Shown here: positions 1-7,973 of the stretch, one piece after another
Position numbering within the stretch: the stretch's first letter is position 1
Layout of the letters: each line of letters opens with the position of its first letter
Assembly: GCA_003519585.1 (NCBI GenBank)
Contig: DOWL01000125.1
Coordinates: 928 to 9,907 of the forward strand
DNA from: Nocardioides sp.
Lineage (GTDB): Bacteria; Actinomycetota; Actinomycetes; Propionibacteriales; Nocardioidaceae
Length of the DNA stretch: 8,980 nt
Direction of reading: 5' to 3'
The notes under the pieces: model-generated
What the model saw: only the letters and a program-made list of their open reading frames with translations
What the model was told of the DNA's origin: nothing
Databases searched by the model: none
Translations under genes and position numbers: made by a program

Positions 1-24
1 TCCCGGGAGCCATGGCTCCCGGGA
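1..24. terminator. Perfect palindrome at window start, possible terminator of the 43-639 gene
   Basis: Bases 1-24 form a perfect self-complementary palindrome: a 10-bp stem (TCCCGGGAGC / GCTCCCGGGA) around a CATG loop. It lies 18 bases beyond the stop of the minus-strand gene ending at 43, where a GC-rich transcript-end hairpin would be expected. Any T-tract would lie outside the window, so intrinsic termination cannot be confirmed. It could also be a protein-binding palindrome, and its position at base 1 may simply reflect an assembly edge. Confidence 0.4.
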
Positions 25-42
25 GGTCTCGTTCGTCGAGGG

Positions 43-639
43 TCAGGCGTGCTGGGGCACGGGAACGGGGGCCGTGCGCTCGGCGTCGTGCTCGACCCGG
101 CGAGCGTGCCAGAACCCGACTCCGACGAGCACCAGGAGCAGTGCGGCGGCGGCGAAGGAGACGATCGCCGCGATGCCGGCGATGGTGGCGATGGTGGCGA
201 ACGCGTAGGCGTTCAGCAGCAGTCCACGCAGGGTGTTGCCCATGAACAGCGTCTGCCGCAGACCGGCGAGCGCCTGCCCGTCCGGGGACGCCTTCTCCTC
301 GTCGGACAGCTGGATGTACTCGCCGCTGACCTCCTCGTAGGTGCGACCGTCGCTGGCCGCGTTCATGTGAGCGAGGATGTAGTGGTCGGCGAAGGCCTTG
401 GCTTCGGCGCCGGTGTCGAGCTTGCTGCCGGAGTACGGCGCGAGCGCGTCCTGGTCGGCCTGGGACAGCTCGGCTGTCGCCTCCGCCGTTGGCATGGTGA
501 TGTCCTGCATGGCCAGTTGGTCCTGGACCTGGTCGCCGATGTAGCTGTTGGCCCAGAGCAGCAAGCCGCCTGCGGTGAGGAGGACGGCCGCCATGAGCAG
601 TCCGGTCCACGAGATGAGCTTGTCGAATGCCGAGCGCAT
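43..639 (-). CDS. Conserved actinobacterial two-helix membrane protein of unknown function
   Basis: This 198-aa protein starts MRSAFDKLISW. An in-frame ATG 57 bases further upstream (696) is less likely, because a GGAG and an AAAGAAG sit just before 639 and the hydrophobic helix begins directly after this start. Helix one spans about residues 12-31. A soluble, presumably external, domain of about 105 residues follows, with the block DHYILAHMN (85-93) and then YEEVSGEYIQLS (101-112). A second long hydrophobic stretch runs about 138-178, ending in a short basic, then proline-rich tail. From memory, this layout and the run LRQTLFMGNTLRG (127-139) recur in a family of actinobacterial proteins sometimes mislabelled 'aromatic ring-opening dioxygenase LigA'; nothing here supports an enzyme. 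No function is assigned. It diverges from the small membrane gene at 888 across a region with DosR-like dyads, so co-regulation with the nearby kinase regulon is possible. Confidence 0.85.
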   Translation of the reverse strand: MRSAFDKLISWTGLLMAAVLLTAGGLLLWANSYIGDQVQDQLAMQDITMPTAEATAELSQADQDALAPYSGSKLDTGAEAKAFADHYILAHMNAASDGRTYEEVSGEYIQLSDEEKASPDGQALAGLRQTLFMGNTLRGLLLNAYAFATIATIAGIAAIVSFAAAALLLVLVGVGFWHARRVEHDAERTAPVPVPQHA

Positions 640-745
640 GATCTCCACACTTCTTTCACTGATCGGCGGAGATCGGGCTCTCCGCGATGCCTTCACGCTC
701 GCCGATCCGGGGTCGCCGGATCAGAGTCGGAGGGCCGTTGTCCGC

Positions 746-759
746 GGGCGGAAAGTCCC
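746..759 (-). promoter_or_regulatory. DosR/DevR-like half-conserved operator
   Basis: Read on the minus strand this is GGGACTTTCCGCCC. Against the mycobacterial DosR core GGGACTWWAGTCCC it matches 11 of 14 positions. The left half-site and the WW centre are intact, and the right half is degenerate (CGCCC for GTCCC). Its centre lies about 113 bases upstream of the minus-strand start at 639. The consensus is established knowledge; binding here is inference. Confidence 0.4.
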
Positions 760-788
760 GATCCCACAGGACCTGGGGCACAGGTGGC

Positions 789-800
789 GGACCCGGGTCC
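789..800. promoter_or_regulatory. Perfect 12-bp palindrome GGACCCGGGTCC
   Basis: This is a perfect dyad with the half-sites GGAC and GTCC four bases apart, which is the spacing of the DosR box core, although the centre is CG-rich instead of WW. Its centre is 42 bp (four helical turns) from the site at 746-759 and about 22 bp (two turns) from the centre of the 805-829 repeat. That in-phase arrangement is typical of cooperatively bound dimers. Binding is inferred. Confidence 0.45.
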
Positions 801-804
801 TGTC

Positions 805-829
805 CGGGCAGGACCTTCGGTCCTGCCCG
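805..829. repeat. 11-bp perfect inverted repeat with 3-base loop
   Basis: Arm CGGGCAGGACC (805-815) and arm GGTCCTGCCCG (819-829) are perfectly complementary around a TTC centre. In RNA this is a very strong hairpin, and in DNA an extended operator containing GGAC-N5-GTCC. There is no T-tract, so it is not a standard intrinsic terminator. It lies 58 bases before the start codon at 888. The right-arm 11-mer recurs exactly at 1673-1683 in the other divergent promoter region, which argues for a shared regulator over chance. Confidence 0.55.
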
Positions 830-887
830 ACCCTCCGTCGTGCGTTGGAACCTGTCTGGGACATCCGAGACCAGTACGGAGGCGAGC

Positions 888-1154
888 ATGGGAACCGACA
901 TGTACCAGGCCCACGACTGGAGCTATGTGACCCTGTCGCTGATGCTCCTGGGAATGGTGGTCGCGGTCTTCGCCGCGATGGCCCTGTTCCTCTACATGGT
1001 GGGCCGCGCGAGCGAAGCAAGCGTGCCGCCCCGGGAGTCCCGTGACACCGAGCCTCGCGCCGATCGCGACGACGCGCGCGCGGTCACCTCCACGGTGCCA
1101 CCGACCGAAGGGTCGCCGGACGTGTCGCCGACGGATCACCAGTCCGCCGCCTGA
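888..1154 (+). CDS. Small single-pass membrane protein, unknown function
   Basis: This 88-aa protein has its start fixed by GGAGG (878-882) five bases before the ATG at 888. The same frame stays open further upstream, but only through the palindromic regulatory region. The first 13 residues (MGTDMYQAHDWSY) are short and polar-aromatic. One strong hydrophobic helix follows at about residues 14-37, and then a roughly 50-residue hydrophilic tail rich in R, D, E, S, T and P with no predicted fold. The positive residues directly after the helix suggest an external N-terminus and a cytosolic tail. I do not recognise a named family; it resembles the small helix-plus-tail membrane proteins common near actinobacterial stress loci. 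It is convergent with the PPOX-like gene downstream and has strong dyads just upstream, so it is probably a regulated single-gene unit. Confidence 0.75.
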   Translation: MGTDMYQAHDWSYVTLSLMLLGMVVAVFAAMALFLYMVGRASEASVPPRESRDTEPRADRDDARAVTSTVPPTEGSPDVSPTDHQSAA

Positions 1155-1198
1155 ACAGCGCTTGGTCCAGGACTCGACGTACGCCGGGCCACCGGCTC

Positions 1199-1222
1199 CC
1201 CGCTCGCGCCCACCGCGAGGGG
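1199..1222. terminator. Possible bidirectional hairpin between convergent genes
   Basis: In the 76-base gap between the stops at 1154 and 1231, CTCGCG (1203-1208) pairs with CGCGAG (1214-1219) around a 5-base loop. Three further C-G pairs extend the stem past a one-base bulge. The position between two converging genes fits a shared terminator. There is no T-tract on either strand, so this is a weak call. Confidence 0.3.
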
Positions 1223-1230
1223 CGCGGGGG

Positions 1231-3499
<2,269 letters not shown>

Positions 3500-3604
3500 G
3501 CAGCAGCTTCACAGGCGATGCACAGGAGATGGCCACGCACCACTCAGTGAACCCCCCGATGCTCCCACCATGACCCAGGGCGACGGCCAGGACGGCTCGA
3601 AGAC

Positions 3605-4972
3605 ATGACCACGTTCGGGGCCGGGTCCGCGGCGGCGACCATCGTGCGACCCAGTCGGGCCGCGATCGATCGAGCCGTGCGTCTCGGGGCCGGTTCGTTG
3701 CTGTGGTCGGCGCTGCTGCTGGTCACCTATTGGTGGGTCGCGGATGGCGGCCTCAGAGTCGGCTTCGCGAACGGCGCCGCGGTGCTCGCGCTCGGGCAGG
3801 TGACCGGTCTGGTCGCGAGCATGCTGCTCCTGGCGCAGGTCGTGCTGATGGCGCGGCTGCCGATGCTGGAGCGGGCCTTCGGCCAGGACGGTCTGGCCCG
3901 GGTGCACCGCCTCGTCGGCTTCACCGGCTTCGATCTGATGATCGCCCACATCCTCCTGGTCACCGTCGGCTACGCCGCCGGTGACGTGCTCGCCGGCCCA
4001 GCGGAGCTCTGGACGCTCATGGTCGACTACCCCGGGATGCTGCTCGCCGTCGCCGGCACCGGGTGCCTCGTCCTGGTCGTGGTGACCAGCATCCGGGCCG
4101 CTCGGCGCTCGTTGCGCTACGAGTCGTGGCATCTGCTGCATCTCTACGCCTACCTCGGCGTCGGGCTGGCGCTGCCGCACCAGCTCTGGACCGGCGGCCA
4201 GTTCGTGGGCTCCACCGGGCGGACCGTGTTCTGGTGGGCCGCCTGGGCGAGCGCCGCGGCGGCGGTCCTGATCTGGCGGCTGGCCCTTCCGGCGTACCGC
4301 ACGTTGCGCCACGACCTGCGGGTGGCCTCGGTCGTCCGGGAGGGGTACGGCGTGGTGTCGGTCTACCTGACCGGCCGAAGCCTAGGCGCGCTGCGGGCCG
4401 AGCCTGGCCAGTTCTTCACGTGGCGCTTCCTGGCCGGTCCCGGCTGGTCGCGCGCACATCCGTACTCGCTCTCCGCCGCCCCGGACGGTCGGAGTCTGCG
4501 GATCACCGTGAAGGAGCTCGGTGACGGGAGCCGGGACGTGGCCAGGTTGCGGCCGGGGACCCGAGTCCTGGTCGAGGGCCCGTACGGCAGGTTGAGCCCC
4601 CGGGTCCGGACCCGGCGTCACGTGGCTCTGGTCGGAGCGGGCGTGGGCATCACGCCGCTGCGGTCCCTCGCGGAGGGGCTGGCCTACGGGCCGGGCGAGA
4701 CGGTCCTGGTCCACCGTTTCGCCGATCAGCCCCTGTTTGCGGGCGAGTTCGCTGCGTTGTCGCACCGGCGGGGGCTCCGCGTGATCGAGCTACCCGGCCA
4801 TCGGGACGAGCGGGCCAATCAGCCCGCGGCCCTGCTGCACCACGTGCCTGACCTCGCATACCGGGAGGTCTACGTCTGCGGCCCCGAGCCGTGGGCCCAG
4901 GAGATCCGCCGCACGGCCCTGGCTGCCGGTCTTCCGCCCGAGCACCTCCACTACGAGACCTTCCAGTGGTGA
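3605..4972 (+). CDS. Transmembrane haem-b/FAD ferric-reductase-like NAD(P)H oxidoreductase
   Basis: This 455-aa protein belongs to the ferric reductase/NOX-like superfamily and should move electrons from cytosolic NAD(P)H through FAD and haem b across the membrane. The first half has six hydrophobic segments (about 30-46, 58-83, 103-125, 141-162, 175-192, 207-228). Candidate haem-ligand histidines are H101 and H115, and H176, H179 and H192. A ferredoxin-reductase-like domain follows: HPYSLS (285-290) is the FAD-binding RxYS-type motif, GAGVGITPL (344-352) the nucleotide loop, CGPEPW (425-430) the NAD(P) site, and the protein ends in ETFQW. The start at 3605 is the first in frame and has only a weak GAAG upstream. 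The neighbours are an FMN-binding-domain protein 4 bases downstream and ApbE, which suggests that the acceptor is a covalent external flavin and not simply ferric iron. Direct ferric or oxygen reduction remains possible. Confidence 0.9.
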   Translation: MTTFGAGSAAATIVRPSRAAIDRAVRLGAGSLLWSALLLVTYWWVADGGLRVGFANGAAVLALGQVTGLVASMLLLAQVVLMARLPMLERAFGQDGLARVHRLVGFTGFDLMIAHILLVTVGYAAGDVLAGPAELWTLMVDYPGMLLAVAGTGCLVLVVVTSIRAARRSLRYESWHLLHLYAYLGVGLALPHQLWTGGQFVGSTGRTVFWWAAWASAAAAVLIWRLALPAYRTLRHDLRVASVVREGYGVVSVYLTGRSLGALRAEPGQFFTWRFLAGPGWSRAHPYSLSAAPDGRSLRITVKELGDGSRDVARLRPGTRVLVEGPYGRLSPRVRTRRHVALVGAGVGITPLRSLAEGLAYGPGETVLVHRFADQPLFAGEFAALSHRRGLRVIELPGHRDERANQPAALLHHVPDLAYREVYVCGPEPWAQEIRRTALAAGLPPEHLHYETFQW

Positions 4973-4976
4973 TCCG

Positions 4977-5465
4977 ATGAAACGCATCGTCCTATCGCTG
5001 CTCAGCACCGTCTCCGCGGTAGTGCTTCTGTTCGGCTACCACACGTCCACCTCCGGCCCGGCCGCCACGGCGCAAGCGCCGGTCGGCGCGAGCCTCTCCA
5101 CGACCAGCACCACGACGAGCTCAGGTGGCGCCGGTGGGAGCGGCGCCGGTGGGAGCGGCGCCGGTGGGAGCGCCGAGGGCACGGGCGGCACCACGGTCAC
5201 CGGAGGGGTCGCCCAGACCCGCTGGGGCCCCGTGCAGGTCCGGCTCACGATCGACACCACCGGGACGATCACGGACGTCGAGGTGCCGCAGTATCCGGCC
5301 GGCAACCGGGAGGACGAGCAGATCAACTCCTACGCGTTGCCGGTGCTGGTCCAGGAGACCCTGGATGCCCAGAGCGCCGACATTGACATGGTCAGCGGGG
5401 CCACCGTCACCAGCGACGGCTACATCAGGTCATTGCAGTCGGCGCTCGACCAGGCGTTCTCATGA
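4977..5465 (+). CDS. Exported FMN-binding-domain protein with flavinylation site
   Basis: This 162-aa protein is made of an N-terminal signal or anchor (KR at 2-3, hydrophobic core about 4-20, no lipobox cysteine, possible cleavage after AQA at 32-34), a Ser/Thr then Gly-rich linker (about 38-72, including three GAGGS repeats), and a C-terminal FMN_bind domain (about 78-162). DIDMVSGATVTS (135-146) is the NqrC/RnfG-type flavinylation motif; T145, the last threonine of SGATVT, is the expected site for a phosphoester-linked FMN added by ApbE. The protein should sit outside the membrane as a one- or two-electron carrier receiving electrons from the haem-b reductase encoded just upstream. The final acceptor is not encoded in the window. 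The stop overlaps the ApbE start by four bases (ATGA), so the two are translationally coupled. Confidence 0.9.
   Translation: MKRIVLSLLSTVSAVVLLFGYHTSTSGPAATAQAPVGASLSTTSTTTSSGGAGGSGAGGSGAGGSAEGTGGTTVTGGVAQTRWGPVQVRLTIDTTGTITDVEVPQYPAGNREDEQINSYALPVLVQETLDAQSADIDMVSGATVTSDGYIRSLQSALDQAFS
5127..5171 (+). repeat. Three tandem 15-bp repeats encoding GAGGS linker
   Basis: The unit GGCGCCGGTGGGAGC occurs at 5127-5141, 5142-5156 and 5157-5171 with no mismatch. It encodes GAGGS three times within the linker between the membrane anchor and the FMN domain. Perfect identity at the DNA level points to recent expansion or slippage, and the number of units likely varies between strains, changing tether length without touching the domain. 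Confidence 0.9.
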
Positions 5466-6214
5466 TCACCACGGCGGCTCCGGTCGGACGGTACGTCGAC
5501 CACGTGATGGGCATGCCGGTCAGCCTGGCGCTGCGGGGTCGGCACACCGACGACCGCACGGCGCAGCGTGCATGGGCGGAGGCGATGGCCTCGCTCCACG
5601 AGGCGGACCGGGTGTTCAGCACCTATCGCGTCGACTCCGCGGTGTCTCGGCTGGCCAGAGGCGAGCTCACGGTCGACCAGTGCCCTTCAGAAGTGGCCGA
5701 GGTGCTGGCGCTGGGGGAGTTGGCCCGGCGCCAGTCCGACGGAGCGTTCGACGTACGCCGCGACGGGGTCCTGGATCCGAGCGGTGTGGTCAAGGGCTGG
5801 GCGGTCGAGCGGGCGGCGCGTCCGCTGGTCGCCCTCCCCGACACCGACGTGTGTCTGAGCGGCGGCGGCGACCTGATCTGCCGGGTGGCGAGTCCGGACT
5901 CACCACCGTGGCGCATCGGCATCGAGGATCCCGCCGATCCCGCGCGGGTGGTCGCCGTCGTGCCGGTGCGCTGCGGTGCCGTGGCTACCTCGGGCCGTGC
6001 CCACCGTGGCGATCACGTCGTAGACGCGCGGACCGGCCGGGCGCCGGACGGCATCGCCTCGGTGACGGTGGTCCACGCTGAGCTCACCTCGGCCGACATC
6101 GACGCCACGGCGGCGTACGCCATGGGTCGCGACGCCGCGCGCTGGCTCCGGACCCGGCCGCGCCGTACCGGACTGGTGGTGTGGGCCGACGGTCGCCGGG
6201 AGGTGGTCCCCTGA
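5462..6214 (+). CDS. apbE: FAD:protein FMN transferase (ApbE family)
   Basis: This enzyme cleaves FAD and attaches FMN to a threonine of FMN_bind proteins; the partner is almost certainly the protein encoded immediately upstream. The 250-aa protein shows the ApbE signature order: VMGMPVSL (15-22), FSTYRVDSAVSRL (52-64), DPSGVVKGWAVERA (105-118), the glycine-rich LSGGGDL (132-138, where many members have NAGGD), ATSG (175-178), DHVVDARTGR (184-193) and the Mg-binding block ADIDATAAYAMG (211-222). It is shorter than the usual 300-350 residues and begins straight at the domain with no visible signal peptide or lipobox, so it appears cytosolic, unlike the exported ApbE lipoproteins of many bacteria. 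Start 5462 overlaps the preceding stop (ATGA). Convergent with the next gene, 15 bases away. Confidence 0.93.
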   Translation: MITTAAPVGRYVDHVMGMPVSLALRGRHTDDRTAQRAWAEAMASLHEADRVFSTYRVDSAVSRLARGELTVDQCPSEVAEVLALGELARRQSDGAFDVRRDGVLDPSGVVKGWAVERAARPLVALPDTDVCLSGGGDLICRVASPDSPPWRIGIEDPADPARVVAVVPVRCGAVATSGRAHRGDHVVDARTGRAPDGIASVTVVHAELTSADIDATAAYAMGRDAARWLRTRPRRTGLVVWADGRREVVP

Positions 6215-6232
6215 CCTTCGCGGGTCCGGTCA
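6212..6232. other. Short inverted repeat spanning two convergent stop codons
   Basis: TGACC (6212-6216) and GGTCA (6228-6232) are complementary, so the two convergent genes end in the arms of one weak dyad with only 15 bases between the stops. There is no T-tract and the stem is only five pairs, so termination by this element is doubtful, and transcripts from the two operons may overlap. Confidence 0.25.
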
Positions 6233-6709
6233 GGCGCTCTCGTGGAAGCCGCGGACGATCTGGCCGAACGTACGGTCCACCGTCCGCTGGTCCTCGCCGC
6301 CGACGGTCTCGACCGCGGGGCCGTCCGTCGCCGGGGACCGGCGGCGTGCTCGACGCCGCCCGAACCAGCCGGTGACCAGGGGTGAGGTGAGGCCCCACAC
6401 GGCCACCGCGATCCAGCCGAGGACGGGCAGCAGGATCAGGATCCCGACCATGGTCATCAGCGAGTGGGCGGCGATCCCGCCGTATCTGATCGCCCGAACG
6501 CCGCCGACGCCGCTCTCCGAGAAGGCGCCCCACACCATCAGGGAGACCAGGAGCCACAGTCCGAGCGAGAGCAGCACCGTGCCGAGCGGGCCGTAGACAC
6601 TGACCGCGCCGACCACCGCAGCCGCGGTCACGGCGCCGGCGAGCACCGGCCACAGCCGGTCTCCCCAGAGACCCGCGGGATGCGGCTCGGTGCGCAGCGA
6701 CTCGGTCAC
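6230..6709 (-). CDS. Small multi-pass membrane protein, unknown function
   Basis: This 159-aa protein starts at GTG 6709, with GTGGGA just upstream. An in-frame ATG at 6775 would add 22 residues, but it lacks a ribosome site and the added sequence is low in helix-like character. The hydrophobic segments are about residues 20-38, 43-63 and 74-110, the last long enough for one or two helices. A basic patch follows (GRRRARRRS, about 119-127), and then a hydrophilic cytosolic tail. I do not recognise a family. It lies 142 bases downstream of the DUF389 gene on the same strand and might be co-transcribed with it; there is no strong promoter or terminator in the gap. Coding use is supported by the sharp hydrophobic pattern and a GC-biased third position. 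Confidence 0.75.
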   Translation of the reverse strand: MTESLRTEPHPAGLWGDRLWPVLAGAVTAAAVVGAVSVYGPLGTVLLSLGLWLLVSLMVWGAFSESGVGGVRAIRYGGIAAHSLMTMVGILILLPVLGWIAVAVWGLTSPLVTGWFGRRRARRRSPATDGPAVETVGGEDQRTVDRTFGQIVRGFHESA

Positions 6710-6851
6710 GGTCCCACGATGGCAAGGCGTACCCCGGTGCCGACAGGCCCAGTCGGGCTGAGTAGCTCGGGCCATGGACTATGGCGGGGTAGTTCGTTTG
6801 GTACTGGCCCGGTGGGGCCATCCGGACGAGGGGTTCGAGCAATGGTCAGCC
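6710..6851. other. Intergenic gap with small hairpins
   Basis: This 142-base gap lies between two minus-strand membrane-protein genes. It contains TGGCCC / GGGCCA around a 4-base loop at 6805-6820, and GCCAT / ATGGC around 5 bases at 6771-6785. These are weak, and neither has a T-tract. No DosR-like site of the type found at 746-829 and 1710 is seen here. Confidence 0.3.
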
Positions 6852-7838
6852 TCAGGTCAACGTCTTGGACCCGCCGATGACCAGCTTGACCTCGACGGTG
6901 ACATCCTCCAGCCCGGCAGCGTCGAGGTCGGCGCGCAGCTCGTCCGGGTCCGCCTCGGGCAGCGAGCCGAGGGCCTCGATATGCAGCGTGCCGCGCCGTA
7001 CGAACACGTCGGTCACCCGCCAGCCCTCCTGGTCCGCCCACGCCTGGGCGACCGGTTCGGCGCGGGAGACGACGCGCTGGTCGTTGATGACACTGAGGCT
7101 GCCGGCAGCGAGTGGTACGGCGACCACGACGAGCGAGAGTCCGACGACCACCAGCGACCTGCCCCCCAGACGCCCCGTGGCGTACCCGGCTCGTTCCGCC
7201 GAGGTCCTCAGCCGGGCGACCAGCATGAGGACCGTCCCGGTGACGATGATGGCGGCGACGTTGGTGCCGAACAGCAGGAGTGCCCCGAGCGCTTCGTCGG
7301 GAGCCCCGGACTCCAGGGTGAGGCCGACGACGGCCAGCGGCGGAACCAGCGAGATCGCGATCGCCACGCCGGGGAGCGTGTCGGACACATCGGAGCGCAG
7401 CAGCGCGAACGCGCCGACGAGTCCGGTGGCCACCGCCGCCAGCAGGTCGATCAACCGCGGGTTGACCCGGCCCGCCACTTGGCTGTTGTTGCTGGCGACG
7501 ACCTCGTACGGGACCGTCAGCCCGATCAGGTAGGCGATCACCACGACGGCCGCCGAGGCAGCCAGCACCAGCAGCAGGTTCGTCCCCACCTGGCGCCGGT
7601 CCGCCAGCACGATCGCGAGTGCGGTCCCGAGGATCGGCGTCATCAACGGCGCCACGATCATCGCTCCGATGACCGTGGCCGTGGAGTCGGCGACCACGCC
7701 GGCCGAGGCGATGACCGAGGCCAAGGCGAGCAGGATCCAGAATGCCGTGAGGTTGCGATGCCGGTCGCCCACGGTGAGGAACAGGCGGTGGGTGATCCGC
7801 TCGACGTCGTCGTCCGTCACGGTCAGCGTCCCGGTCAT
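6852..7838 (-). CDS. DUF389 family integral membrane protein
   Basis: This 328-aa protein starts at ATG 7838 with GGGAG seven bases upstream. FWILLALASVIASAGV (33-48), then STATVIGAMIVAPLMTPILGTALAI (52-76), is the DUF389 hallmark (helix, then the IGAM-APLM-PI-G loop). Further hydrophobic segments lie about 86-109, 129-147, 154-172, 183-207 and 227-249, with ISLVPPLAVVG (162-172) and LFGTNVAAI (189-197) also typical of the family. The C-terminal 80 residues form a soluble domain with SVINDQ (249-254). The biochemical role of DUF389 proteins is unknown; transport of a small solute is often supposed because of the membrane fold. The gene diverges from the flippase-like gene across 135 bases containing several palindromes. 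Confidence 0.92.
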   Translation of the reverse strand: MTGTLTVTDDDVERITHRLFLTVGDRHRNLTAFWILLALASVIASAGVVADSTATVIGAMIVAPLMTPILGTALAIVLADRRQVGTNLLLVLAASAAVVVIAYLIGLTVPYEVVASNNSQVAGRVNPRLIDLLAAVATGLVGAFALLRSDVSDTLPGVAIAISLVPPLAVVGLTLESGAPDEALGALLLFGTNVAAIIVTGTVLMLVARLRTSAERAGYATGRLGGRSLVVVGLSLVVVAVPLAAGSLSVINDQRVVSRAEPVAQAWADQEGWRVTDVFVRRGTLHIEALGSLPEADPDELRADLDAAGLEDVTVEVKLVIGGSKTLT

Positions 7839-7973
7839 GCCCTGACTCCCATGCCCCGACTCTCGGTGGCGGGGGCAGGGCTGGGCTCACCCCTTGCGGG
7901 TGACACGGTGCGCCCGCCAACCGCGGTTCACTGTGCCCTCGGCGGGCGTGCGCCCGGGCGCAGTGAGGTGTCG
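7839..7973. promoter_or_regulatory. Divergent intergenic region with nested palindromes
   Basis: Contents include CGCCCGCC (7911-7918) and GGCGGGCG (7941-7948) as inverted arms. Inside them is a perfect 10-bp palindrome AACCGCGGTT (7919-7928), and to their right a perfect 14-bp palindrome TGCGCCCGGGCGCA (7949-7962) ending about a dozen bases before the ATG at 7974. The latter touches the ribosome site TGAGG (7964-7968) and could limit translation if folded. The regulator is unknown. Confidence 0.45.

Larger units (their letters stand above)
640..887. promoter_or_regulatory. Divergent regulatory region with several dyads
   Basis: This 248-bp gap separates two divergent genes and holds no convincing ORF. 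In order it contains an inverted repeat GATCCGG-N5-CCGGATC at 704-722, a DosR-like site at 746-759, a perfect 12-bp palindrome at 789-800 and a long perfect inverted repeat at 805-829. The density of dyads suggests operator DNA and perhaps an RNA structure in the leader of the gene at 888. A TTGGAA at 845-850 could be a -35 element, but no clear -10 partner is seen. The dyads are described separately. Confidence 0.6.

Noticed and set aside
49..930. Long plus-strand open frame opposite the 198-aa membrane protein
   Set aside because: It is antisense to a gene with a clear hydrophobic pattern and good start. Its product is Gly/Arg/Val-rich without domain features, as expected for a shadow frame in high-GC DNA.
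3529..3608. Mini-ORFs of 14 and 12 codons in the kinase-reductase gap, the second overlapping the reductase start by ATGA
   Set aside because: Neither has a properly spaced ribosome site. Translational coupling by a leader peptide is possible but unsupported.
6706..7920. 404-aa minus-strand frame overlapping the DUF389 gene
   Set aside because: It is an Arg/Gly/Pro-rich shadow in another frame, while the DUF389 frame has family motifs and helices.
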